Source: CAZLLV01 sp964560325
GTDB taxonomy: Bacteria > Acidobacteriota > Thermoanaerobaculia > Multivoradales > DATKCC01
Assembly: GCA_964560325.1 (NCBI GenBank)
Contig: CAZLLV010000200.1
Span: forward strand, 1-6,553
DNA length: 6,553 bases
Direction of reading: 5' to 3'
In this document: in pieces, positions 1 through 6,159 of the stretch
How the letters are laid out: every line of letters begins with the position of its first letter
Position numbering within the stretch: position 1 is the first letter of the stretch
Notes under the pieces: model-generated
What the model was told of the DNA's origin: nothing
What the model saw: only the letters and a program-made list of their open reading frames with translations
Database searches by the model: none
Program-made: the position numbers and the translations under genes

Positions 1-1997
1 GTGACGCGCGGGCTGGCGGAGAGGAGCTGGGCGAAGAGGTAGCGCTCCTCGTCGAAGCCCTCCCGCTTGACCGGCAGGTCGGGGAGCACGGTGCGCAGCG
101 AGCGGCGCAGGTCGTCGGCCAGGAGCGGGTCCTCGCGCACCACGCGCGGGAAGGTGTTGCGGTCGACGCCGGCGAGGAACAGGTGCCGGAAGGTGCGGCC
201 GCGCGCCTCGATCGCATCGAGCACCGCGACTCCGCCGCCGGCCCCTCCCAGGCGGTCGCGGCTCGCCGTGCCGTGCTCCCGGCAGGCCCGGCCGACCAGG
301 AAGACGAGCTCGTCGAAGGAGATCCGCAGGTCGGGTCGGAGGCCGTCGACCTCCTGGGAGAGCGGCGCGAGGAGGGGGTCGGGAGAGACCCAGCCGAGAT
401 CCGAGCCGAGGAGCGCGCGGAGCCGGTCGAGGTGGTCGGCGAGCGGCGCCTCCTCCGGCCAGTCGGCGAGCCGCCGGGTCAGGCGCCGGGCCGCCGCCGC
501 GGCCTCGCGGAGGTGCTCGGAGCGCACCCGGCGCCGCGGCGCAACGGCGGGCGCGCCGGCCTGGTCGCCCCGGTCGTCGCCGTCGCCCCGGTCCTCGCCG
601 TCGTCATCGTCCGGAGCCCCGCCGTCGGACCCGCCGCCGTCCCCGAGCCCCTGCCGGATCGGCAGGGCGAAGCTCTCGCGGCCGAAGCGGGCGGAGGGGA
701 GCGCCGCCACCTCACCCACGCGTCCGGCCCCCATCGCGTGGAACGCGAGCCGGAGGTCGAGCGCATCCGCCGCGGGGGTCGCCCGGGCCCCGAGCCAGCG
801 GCCGGTCGGCGTCGCCTCGCGGCGGCGGAGGAGGTCGACGAGGGCGAGCACGCGACGGCCGGCCGGCAGCAGCGGTCCCCGGGCGCCGACCCCGGAGAAC
901 GGGATGCCGGAGCGCTCGAAGGCCCGGCGGAGCGCGGTCGTGTGCGGTCGGTCGGGCGAGAGGTCGCGGACGACGACGCCGAGCGTCTCCGGGGCCGGTG
1001 GCTCCGCCCCGTCGAGCAGGTGCCGGACGCGCCGCGCGATCTCGCGCGCTTCGGCGTCGGCGCTCGGGGCGGCGAAGGCGGCGAGGCGGGCGGGCGCCGG
1101 ACGCTCGCCGACGCGCTCGACCGCCGCTCCGGTCGCCGTCATGCGCTCGAAGAGCCGCTCGGTGAAGCGGTGCTCCAGCGTGTCGGGATCGGCTGGATCG
1201 GCCGGATCGGCCGGGTCGGCGGGATCGGCGGGGCGATCGAGGAAGAAGGCGCTCCCCGGTCGGACGAGCAGCGCTTCGAGCAGGTCGGAGGCGACGCCGG
1301 TGGCGTTGGCGAAGCCGTGGATCAGCACCGCCCGGGCGCGCAGGCGGTCCGGCGCGCCTCGGAGGAGGTCGGTGGCCCGCCGGAAAAGGTGACCGAGCCC
1401 GCCGGCGCCCTCCCGCGCCATCTCCTGCTCGACCGCCGCCGCCAGCCGGACCAGCGCCGCGGCCCGCGCCCGCTCGGCACGGCTGCCGATCGGCCGGGCA
1501 CGAGGCTCGCCGTCGGCGTCGGGCTCGATCGGGTCCAGGAGGGCCTCGCCGTGGTCGGGGGTGAAGCCCGCGTCGACGAAGTCGCGCACCGTTCCGGCGA
1601 CCGCGCCGTAGCCTTCGACCAGCGGTTCGAGGGGCTCGGCGAGCGCCCTCTGGTCGCGGGCGAGGCGGCGCGCGAGCAGCCCGGCGAGCGCCTCACCGGC
1701 CGGGAGCGGCTCGCCCGCCTGCTCGAGCACCCGCGCCGCCAGCCGGTAGAGGGTGACGATCTCGACGCCCACCGCCGCCCGCCTCCGGCGCCGTACCAGC
1801 TCGGCGGACAGGTGCAGCCGGAGGCTGCGGGAGGGCACGACGACGAGGATCGGAGTCGCGAGCAGCTCCGGCCGCTCGCGGGCCGGGCGGAGGAGCCGCT
1901 CGACCTCCGCCGCGAGGGCGTCCTCCGCCGCGCGCGGTCCGGGCACCACGACGAGCCGCGGCTCTTCGGTCGGGGTCGGCTCGCGCACGTCGTCCAT
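1..1997 (-). CDS. AddB/RecC-like repair nuclease-helicase subunit, 3' end off the window
   Basis: An uninterrupted minus-strand frame runs from ATG at 1997 to the left edge (665 codons seen, no stop), so the C-terminus is missing. The start is the first ATG after an in-frame TGA at 2037-2039; no clear Shine-Dalgarno precedes it. The fold is that of degenerate UvrD-type (SF1) helicase subunits in double-strand-break resection complexes. Near the N-terminus is a strand reading ILVVVPSRSLRLHL. At about residues 306-346 is the 2A-domain pattern SADAEAREIARRVRHLL followed by LGVVVRDL. At about 598-616 is the motif V/VI-like segment ARGRTFRHLFLAGVDRNTFPR, followed by FDEERYLFAQLLSAS. No Walker A loop (GxxxxGKT) is visible at the N-terminus, so it probably does not hydrolyse ATP, as in RecC. 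Family knowledge predicts a PD-(D/E)XK nuclease domain in the missing C-terminus. Two low-complexity insertions are present: (ADP)5 at 257-271 and an Asp/Gly-rich linker at about 452-481. The AddB versus RecC label is uncertain; membership of the group is fairly sure. Confidence 0.8.
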   Translation of the reverse strand, partial: MDDVREPTPTEEPRLVVVPGPRAAEDALAAEVERLLRPARERPELLATPILVVVPSRSLRLHLSAELVRRRRRAAVGVEIVTLYRLAARVLEQAGEPLPAGEALAGLLARRLARDQRALAEPLEPLVEGYGAVAGTVRDFVDAGFTPDHGEALLDPIEPDADGEPRARPIGSRAERARAAALVRLAAAVEQEMAREGAGGLGHLFRRATDLLRGAPDRLRARAVLIHGFANATGVASDLLEALLVRPGSAFFLDRPADPADPADPADPADPDTLEHRFTERLFERMTATGAAVERVGERPAPARLAAFAAPSADAEAREIARRVRHLLDGAEPPAPETLGVVVRDLSPDRPHTTALRRAFERSGIPFSGVGARGPLLPAGRRVLALVDLLRRREATPTGRWLGARATPAADALDLRLAFHAMGAGRVGEVAALPSARFGRESFALPIRQGLGDGGGSDGGAPDDDDGEDRGDGDDRGDQAGAPAVAPRRRVRSEHLREAAAAARRLTRRLADWPEEAPLADHLDRLRALLGSDLGWVSPDPLLAPLSQEVDGLRPDLRISFDELVFLVGRACREHGTASRDRLGGAGGGVAVLDAIEARGRTFRHLFLAGVDRNTFPRVVREDPLLADDLRRSLRTVLPDLPVKREGFDEERYLFAQLLSASPRV
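1185..1229 (-). repeat. Five 9-bp tandem units encoding (Ala-Asp-Pro)5
   Basis: Five consecutive 9-bp units (consensus GGGATCGGC on the plus strand, with one or two substitutions each) lie in frame inside the AddB/RecC-like gene and encode Ala-Asp-Pro five times (residues 257-271). The differences are synonymous (GAT/GAC, CCC/CCG/CCA), so the peptide is unchanged although the DNA has diverged. It is probably a flexible linker created by replication slippage. Copy number may vary between strains. Confidence 0.85.
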
Positions 1998-2143
1998 GGG
2001 TGGACCGATCGACGGGACCTCCCGCGATCGGAGAGGTCATGCGAGCACAGGGGGCGCGGGGTGTCAACCGGCGAGGCGGTGCCGGGCGCGGCCCCCGGGA
2101 ACGCCGCGCCCCGCACCGTGTGAAGGTGTAGCGGAACCGACGG
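1998..2143. other. Intergenic gap between the nuclease gene and the cysteine-rich gene
   Basis: These 146 bases lie downstream of the cysteine-rich gene and upstream of the nuclease gene, both on the minus strand. I see no good -10/-35 pair or Shine-Dalgarno for the nuclease gene. There is a short inverted repeat (GACCTC 2016-2021, GAGGTC 2033-2038) and a weak bulged hairpin around 2109-2133 just after the cysteine-rich gene. Neither has a T-run, so I do not call a terminator. Readthrough from one gene to the next is possible. Confidence 0.5.
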
Positions 2144-2473
2144 TCAGGAGACCGGCGGGCAGTAGATCCCCGGCGGCGGCGCGCACCAGTGGTACACGCC
2201 GTCGCACCACGCGTAGCAGGTGTCGAGCGCGACGCAGCTCGATCCGGTACACGTCACGGGGGGGCCGGTCGGGCAGTCGGCCCTGGCGCGACAGAGCGCC
2301 TGCGGAATGGCGTCCTCGAGCGGGTCCCCGGCGAGCGACGCCTCCGCCGAAGGCTCGGCCACGCAGGCCGCGGTCTCCTCTTCGGACACCTCCGCCGTCT
2401 GCGCGGACAGCGGCGCCGCGGCCATCATCATCGTCATCAGGATGCAACTGAGAATGATGCGTCTCATGTTCAT
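2144..2473 (-). CDS. Small cysteine-rich secreted protein, unknown function
   Basis: This encodes a 109-residue protein that I do not recognise. Three ATGs are available (2479, 2473, 2467). A strong AAAGGAGG touches the first, is 6 nt from the second and 12 nt from the third, so 2473 is chosen. Residues 1-24 form a classic signal peptide: MNMRR, then a hydrophobic Met-rich core, ending PLSA before Gln25, which suits signal peptidase I. The next stretch is acidic and Ala/Glu-rich. The C-terminal half has eight cysteines spaced C-x5-C-x7-C-x4-C-x5-C-x3-C-x6-C-x7-C, with aromatics and the tail CAPPPGIYCPPVS; one further Cys lies nearer the signal peptide. This suggests a compact disulfide-bonded domain in the periplasm or outside the cell. 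It is divergently arranged with the exported propeller gene and could share its regulation. A metal-binding role is possible, but nothing shows it. Confidence 0.72.
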   Translation of the reverse strand: MNMRRIILSCILMTMMMAAAPLSAQTAEVSEEETAACVAEPSAEASLAGDPLEDAIPQALCRARADCPTGPPVTCTGSSCVALDTCYAWCDGVYHWCAPPPGIYCPPVS

Positions 2474-2479
2474 GGACAT

Positions 2480-2487
2480 CCTCCTTT
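2480..2487 (-). promoter_or_regulatory. Strong Shine-Dalgarno of the cysteine-rich gene
   Basis: Read on the minus strand this is AAAGGAGG, the only near-perfect ribosome binding site in the window. Its spacing (0, 6 or 12 nt to three successive ATGs) selects the middle ATG at 2473. The other complete genes here lack such a site, so this gene may be translated unusually well. Confidence 0.75.
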
Positions 2488-2520
2488 CGAGGGTCCCAGG
2501 GGAGTGCTTGGTCGATCGAT

Positions 2521-2526
2521 ACTATA
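2521..2526 (-). promoter_or_regulatory. Candidate -10 element for the cysteine-rich gene
   Basis: On the minus strand these bases read TATAGT, 5 of 6 matches to the sigma-70 -10 consensus, in a short AT-rich island. Transcription would begin near 2514, giving a leader of about 40 nt that contains the Shine-Dalgarno. No good -35 lies 16-18 bp upstream (best TTCCTC), so the call rests on the -10 and its location. Confidence 0.35.
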
Positions 2527-2528
2527 GC

Positions 2529-2542
2529 TAATTGGGTAATTG
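2529..2542. repeat. TAATTG direct repeat in the divergent control region
   Basis: TAATTG occurs twice (2529-2534 and 2537-2542) with an 8-bp period, just upstream of the candidate minus-strand -10 and inside the AT-rich region between two divergent genes. Such a pair could be a binding site for a regulator acting on both genes. It is short, and AT-rich spacers produce such repeats by chance. Confidence 0.3.
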
Positions 2543-2571
2543 ATGAGGAATCTAGACGACACGAGGCGGCG

Positions 2572-2577
2572 TATACT
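2572..2577 (+). promoter_or_regulatory. Candidate -10 element for the propeller gene, near-leaderless
   Basis: TATACT matches the sigma-70 -10 consensus at 5 of 6 positions and ends 10 nt before ATG 2588. Transcription would start near 2584, leaving a leader of only a few bases. That fits the absence of any Shine-Dalgarno before 2588. No convincing -35 is present at 16-18 bp, so this is tentative. Confidence 0.3.
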
Positions 2578-2587
2578 CGGCGGCCCG

Positions 2588-4897
2588 ATGCCCCGGTCGC
2601 GCCTCCTCCTCGTCTCCATCCTCGTCGCCTCTCTTGCACCGTCGGCGCTCGCGAGCCCGACGGCCGAGGCGCAGGAGCCCGCGCCTCCCGCCCACCCGAC
2701 GCCCGACCAGGTCCGGGCCGAGCTCCAGGTGGTCTGCCGTGGTCTCACCGAGGGCGCCAACCTCTTCTTCGGCCGGGTTCGGCTGCGGCGCCTGGAGGAG
2801 ATGCTGGGCGAGGCCGCCCGCGCTTCGGTGGCGCCGGAGCGGACGATCGGCGTCCGCGGCGCCTACGCCGGCGAGCTCTTCCGGCTCGGCGAGGTGGAGC
2901 GTGCGATCGACGTGCTGGAGGGAATGCGCGCCGATCTCACCGACGCGATGACCGCGGCCGAGCCGCAGCTCGAGCCGTCGATCCTGTCGCTCCTCGCGCT
3001 CACGCGACTGCGGCTCGCCGAGGAGACGAATTGCATCGAGGCGCACACGCCCGCGAGCTGCATCCTTCCGATCGCGCCCGAGGCGGTGCACCGGCAGCCG
3101 GAGGAGGCGCGGCGGGCCGGTGACCTCTTCCTGGAGCTGCTCACCGAGCACGGCTACAACGTGCAGGCGCGCTGGCTGTTGAACATCGCCCGGATGACCT
3201 CGGGCGACTATCCGGAGGGCGTGCCCGCCGAGCACCGGATCCCCGCAGGTGTGTTGCCTCCGGGTCCTCCGGAGGGGCCTTCCGGGCGCTGGCGCGACGT
3301 GAGCGACGCCTTGGGCGTGAAAGCGTACGACCTGGCCGGCGGCGCGGTGATGGAGGATCTCGACGGCGACGGCGACCTCGACCTGGTCAGCTCCACCTGG
3401 GACCCGTGCGACGGCATGAAGGCGTACCGGAACGAGGGCGACGGCACTTTCACCGACGTCTCCGCCGTCTGGGGCCTGGATGTCCAGCTCGGGTCGATCA
3501 ACCTCTCCACCGCCGACTATGACGGCGATGGCCGGATCGACCTCTTCGCTTCCCGGGGCGGCTGGATGGGGGACGACGGCCGGGTGCGGAGCTCGCTGCT
3601 GCGCAACGACATCGGCCGGGACGGAGGGACCGGTTTCACGGACGTCACGGTGTCGGCGGGGGTCGCCGCGCCGGCCTATCCGAGCCAGACCGCCGCCTGG
3701 GCCGACTACGACGGGGACGGCGACCTGGACGTCTACGTGGGCAACGAGGCGAGCCTGGCCACCAGCGCTCCGACCAGCGATCGCCTGGAGAGCGCCCCGG
3801 CCTTCCCGTCGCAGCTCTTCCGGAACGACGGTGGCACCTTCACCGACGTGGCCCGGGAGCTGGGGGTGACCAACGACCGCTGGACCAAGGCCGCCGTCTG
3901 GGGGGACTACGACGACGACGGCGACCCCGACCTCTACCTCTCGAACATGGGCCCCAACCGCCTCTACCGCAACGACGGCGCCGACGGCTTCACCGACGTG
4001 GCGCCGGAGCTGGGGGTCACCGAGCCGAAGCTCTCCTTCCCGGCCTGGTGGTTCGACTACGACGGCGACGGCCGGCTCGACATCTTCGTGGGGGCCTACG
4101 AGAGCACCCCCGACGACATCTCCGCCTACTACCTCGGGGAGAAGGTCGAGGGCGGCCGGCCGCGCCTCTACAGGAACACCGGCGACGGCTTCGAGGACGT
4201 GACCGAGGCGGCCGGTCTCACCGCGCCGGCGCTCCCCATGGGCTCGAGCTTCGGGGACTTCGACAACGACGGGCTACCCGACATCTACCTGGGGACCGGC
4301 GTCCCGAACATCAACGCCCTGATGCCGAACCAGGCGTGGCGCAACCGGGGGGGCACCTTCGAGGACGCGACCTTCGCGCTCGGCCTCGGGCACCTCCAGA
4401 AGGGGCACGGCGTGGCGTTCGGCGACCTCGACCGCGACGGCGACCAGGATCTCTTCGAGCAGATGGGCGGGGCGTTCCCCTTCGACGCCTACGGCAACGT
4501 CCTCTACGAGAACCCGGGCTCGGGCGCGGACGGGGGCCACCGCTGGATCGTCCTCCGGCTGACCGGCACGAAGGCGAACCGGATCGGGCTGGGTGCCCGG
4601 ATCGCCGTGACTGTGCGCCGCGGCGAGGCGACCCGCACGATCCACCACGTCGTCGGCACCGGTGGCTCCTTCGGCGCCAACAGTCTCCAGGCCGAGATCG
4701 GGCTGGGCGACGCCGAGTCGATCGAAGAGATCACGATCCGCTGGCCCGGCAGCGGCACCGTCCAGCGCTTCCGCGAGGTCGCGATGGACGCCGCCTATCG
4801 CGCCACCGAGGGCGAAGCGGCGCTCGAACGCCTCCCGTACGAGCCGATCGACCTCCCCGACGCCGCCGCGGGCTCAGGTCATCGTCACGGCGGCTGA
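2588..4897 (+). CDS. Exported FG-GAP/VCBS seven-repeat protein with ASPIC/UnbV domain (CRTAC1-like)
   Basis: This encodes a 769-residue protein. I start it at ATG 2588 because MPRSRLLLVSILVASLAPSA is a textbook signal peptide beginning there (cleavage likely after ALA22 or AEA28); in-frame ATG 2543 would add a charged extension ahead of it. Residues about 40-230 form a mainly helical, TPR-like region with a Cys/His cluster (C149, H153, C158, H168) and the segment RWLLNIARMTSGDYPEGVP. Seven FG-GAP/VCBS repeats follow, each with a calcium-loop type DxDxDGxxD starting at about residues 257, 310, 373, 440, 490, 557 and 613. Most end in a LYRNxGDGFTDVxxxxGL-like blade; repeats 6 and 7 have variant loops (DFDNDGLPD, DLDRDGDQD). 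This predicts a seven-bladed propeller. An ASPIC/UnbV domain covers about 651-740, and the protein ends in a His/Gly-rich GHRHGG. It probably acts outside the cytoplasm in binding or adhesion; ligand unknown. The architecture is common in environmental bacteria. Confidence 0.92.
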   Translation: MPRSRLLLVSILVASLAPSALASPTAEAQEPAPPAHPTPDQVRAELQVVCRGLTEGANLFFGRVRLRRLEEMLGEAARASVAPERTIGVRGAYAGELFRLGEVERAIDVLEGMRADLTDAMTAAEPQLEPSILSLLALTRLRLAEETNCIEAHTPASCILPIAPEAVHRQPEEARRAGDLFLELLTEHGYNVQARWLLNIARMTSGDYPEGVPAEHRIPAGVLPPGPPEGPSGRWRDVSDALGVKAYDLAGGAVMEDLDGDGDLDLVSSTWDPCDGMKAYRNEGDGTFTDVSAVWGLDVQLGSINLSTADYDGDGRIDLFASRGGWMGDDGRVRSSLLRNDIGRDGGTGFTDVTVSAGVAAPAYPSQTAAWADYDGDGDLDVYVGNEASLATSAPTSDRLESAPAFPSQLFRNDGGTFTDVARELGVTNDRWTKAAVWGDYDDDGDPDLYLSNMGPNRLYRNDGADGFTDVAPELGVTEPKLSFPAWWFDYDGDGRLDIFVGAYESTPDDISAYYLGEKVEGGRPRLYRNTGDGFEDVTEAAGLTAPALPMGSSFGDFDNDGLPDIYLGTGVPNINALMPNQAWRNRGGTFEDATFALGLGHLQKGHGVAFGDLDRDGDQDLFEQMGGAFPFDAYGNVLYENPGSGADGGHRWIVLRLTGTKANRIGLGARIAVTVRRGEATRTIHHVVGTGGSFGANSLQAEIGLGDAESIEEITIRWPGSGTVQRFREVAMDAAYRATEGEAALERLPYEPIDLPDAAAGSGHRHGG

Positions 4898-4920
4898 CGG
4901 GCGGATTACGAGCCGCGGTG
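4886..4920. terminator. Candidate bidirectional terminator hairpin spanning two convergent gene ends
   Basis: CACGGCGGCT (4886-4895) and AGCCGCGGTG (4911-4920) can pair at 9 of 10 positions around a 15-nt loop. The loop holds the 8-bp gap between the propeller gene's TGA (4895-4897) and the ATPase gene's TAA (4906-4908). Its placement across both stops suits a shared terminator. There is no T-run, so it would be a stem-only or mRNA 3'-end structure, and GC-rich DNA yields such stems by chance. Confidence 0.35.
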
Positions 4921-6096
4921 GGACCCCGCCAGGCTCAGTTCCCGGATCTCCCGCCACGGGATGACCTCGACCTCGGAACGGGACTCCCTCCGGTCTCCTC
5001 CGTAGACCAGCCATCCCCGCGCGGTCGCCGCGTCCCCGGCGAGAGATCGCCAGCGTTCGAGCGCGGTGAAGAAGTCCCGGCTCACCGTCTGCCCGGACTT
5101 CGCTTCCACCGGCACCAGCTCGGTTCCGCGGTCGAGCAGCAAGTCGATCTCCAGCCCGCCGTGGTCACGCCAGTGGTAGAGATTGTCGTCCAGGGCCACG
5201 TTGTAGCGCCCTTTCAGGAGCTCCGAGACGACCCAGCTCTCGAAGAGCCCGCCCCGGAGCGGATGGGTCGAGAGCTGCCCAGGGCTCTGGATGCCGAGGA
5301 GCCATGCCGCGAGCCCCGAGTCGTAGAAGTAGAGCTTCGGGCTCTTGACCAGGCGCTTGTCGAAGCTCCGGTGGTGGGGCCTCACCAGGTGGACGATGTA
5401 GCTCGCCTCCAGCACCGAAAGCCACGCCTTCGCCGTGTTGTGGCTGATGCCGCAGTCGTTACCCAGCGAGGTCAGGTTCAGGAGCTGTCCACAGCGGCCG
5501 GCACACATCCGGACGAAGCGCTGGAAAGTGCTCAGCTCCCGCACGGCGATCATCTGGCGTACGTCACGCTCGACGTAGGTGCGCACGTAGTTCTCGTACC
5601 AGATCGTCGGGTCCAGGCGCCGATCGTAGATCGGCGGGTAGAGGCCCTGGAACAACAGCTCGACCAGGCTCGCCGGTGCCAGTCCCTCGGGTTGCAGCTC
5701 ACTGAGGGTGAAGGGGAGCAGACGGACGAGCGCGACGCGGCCGGCGAGGCTCTGCGTGATGCCGGAGAGGAGATCGAACTGCTGTGAGCCGGTCAGGATG
5801 AATAGACCGGAACGGCCGTCGCGGTCGACGACCGTCTGGAGATAGGAGAACAGGTCGGGTGCTCGCTGGACCTCGTCCAGCACGGCGCCGTCCGGGAATC
5901 GGCCAAGAAAGGCGCGCGGGTCGTCCGTGGCGAGCTGCCGCTCGTCGAGGTCTTCGAGCGACACGAACGGCTTGTCCTCGAAGAGCGCCCGCACCAGCGT
6001 GGTCTTGCCGGACTGCCGAGGGCCGGTGACCGCCACCACCGGATACCCCTCCGCAAGCCGCCGGACGGTCGACTCCGCCTGCCGTGGAACCTGCAT
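4906..6096 (-). CDS. AAA_14/DUF4143 ATPase with PD-(D/E)XK-like C-terminus
   Basis: This encodes a 396-residue protein of normal family length. It starts at ATG 6096; the upstream frame has a TGA inside the palindrome and no other start codon. No Shine-Dalgarno is clear. The AAA_14 domain has Walker A GPRQSGKT (25-32), Walker B GAVLDEVQR (70-78; D74, E75), sensor-1-like LTGSQQF (101-107) and SLAGR (116-120). The DUF4143 part carries YVERDVR (174-180), a winged-helix-like region (about 207-237) and KSPKLYFYDSGL (251-262). The C-terminus has E292, EID (316-318) and VEAK (330-333), resembling a PD-(D/E)XK nuclease core. The family is widespread and patchy, with no settled function; DNA binding and nuclease activity are inferred from the folds. 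All ATPase motifs look intact. Its base composition looks less GC-rich than its neighbours, which together with its position suggests horizontal gain. A minus-strand TTGACA (6128-6133) in the upstream palindrome may be its -35, with only a weak -10 (CAGACT). Confidence 0.93.
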   Translation of the reverse strand: MQVPRQAESTVRRLAEGYPVVAVTGPRQSGKTTLVRALFEDKPFVSLEDLDERQLATDDPRAFLGRFPDGAVLDEVQRAPDLFSYLQTVVDRDGRSGLFILTGSQQFDLLSGITQSLAGRVALVRLLPFTLSELQPEGLAPASLVELLFQGLYPPIYDRRLDPTIWYENYVRTYVERDVRQMIAVRELSTFQRFVRMCAGRCGQLLNLTSLGNDCGISHNTAKAWLSVLEASYIVHLVRPHHRSFDKRLVKSPKLYFYDSGLAAWLLGIQSPGQLSTHPLRGGLFESWVVSELLKGRYNVALDDNLYHWRDHGGLEIDLLLDRGTELVPVEAKSGQTVSRDFFTALERWRSLAGDAATARGWLVYGGDRRESRSEVEVIPWREIRELSLAGSHRGS

Positions 6097-6115
6097 CTCG
6101 CTGCAGTCTGATGGG

Positions 6116-6156
6116 CGCCATGAAAATTGTCAATTCGATTTACAATTTTCATGGCG
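6116..6156. repeat. Perfect 15-bp palindrome (11-nt loop), AT-rich, upstream of the ATPase gene
   Basis: The arm CGCCATGAAAATTGT (6116-6130) and its exact reverse complement ACAATTTTCATGGCG (6142-6156) flank 11 bases. The core is AT-rich inside a very GC-rich window. The palindrome begins 3 bases after the stop of the NagB-like gene and ends 19 bases before the ATPase start. On the minus strand it contains a perfect TTGACA, and on the plus strand a TTTACA. It could be an operator overlapping the ATPase promoter, an attachment or recombination site, or an RNA hairpin between two same-strand genes. It lacks the T-run of an intrinsic terminator. The inverted repeat is seen directly; its role is inferred. 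Confidence 0.9.
6128..6133 (-). promoter_or_regulatory. Candidate -35 hexamer of the ATPase gene
   Basis: The minus strand reads TTGACA, a perfect sigma-70 -35, across the inner end of the left arm of the palindrome and the loop. At 17-bp spacing the -10 would be CAGACT (6105-6110), only 3 of 6 matches, so the promoter is not secure. If it is used, a protein bound to the palindrome would block it. Confidence 0.3.
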
Positions 6157-6159
6157 GTC

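Noticed and set aside
1185..1229. The 9-bp repeats as a CRISPR-like or regulatory repeat array.
   Set aside because: The units are contiguous without spacers, in frame, and encode a simple Ala-Asp-Pro linker.
2016..2038. Inverted repeat GACCTC/GAGGTC upstream of the nuclease gene as an operator.
   Set aside because: Six-base arms with an 11-nt loop are easily produced by chance in this composition, and no promoter element lies near it.
183..2123. A 646-codon open frame on the plus strand, with another at 67-1392, opposite the nuclease gene.
   Set aside because: Both translate to Arg/Gly/Ala-rich low-complexity sequence with no recognisable motif. GC-rich third positions on the coding strand suppress stops on the opposite strand, and the minus frame shows clear helicase-family motifs.
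2543..2587. An upstream in-frame ATG (2543) for the propeller gene, preceded by a TTG (2540).
   Set aside because: It would place a charged 15-residue extension before a textbook signal peptide and has no Shine-Dalgarno; the TATACT at 2572 would lie inside the coding sequence.
3032..3061. CIEAH in the propeller protein as a c-type haem site.
   Set aside because: Haem attachment needs two cysteines in the same short motif (CxxCH or close variants); here only one Cys precedes the His and the next Cys follows it.
4048..5787. A 579-codon plus-strand frame running across the end of the propeller gene and into the ATPase gene.
   Set aside because: It overlaps two well-supported genes in other frames and reads as Arg/Pro-rich shadow sequence; it is stop-free only because of base composition.
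5793..6152. A minus-strand frame starting with ATG inside the palindrome (MKIVNRIDNF).
   Set aside because: After about ten residues it becomes Arg/Ser-rich sequence in the wrong frame of the ATPase gene. The ATG is part of the palindrome's symmetry and occurs on both strands.
6116..6156. The palindrome as a rho-independent terminator of the NagB-like gene.
   Set aside because: The stem is AT-rich rather than GC-rich and no T-run follows it on the minus strand. A role as an mRNA 3'-end structure is not excluded, but it is not a typical terminator.
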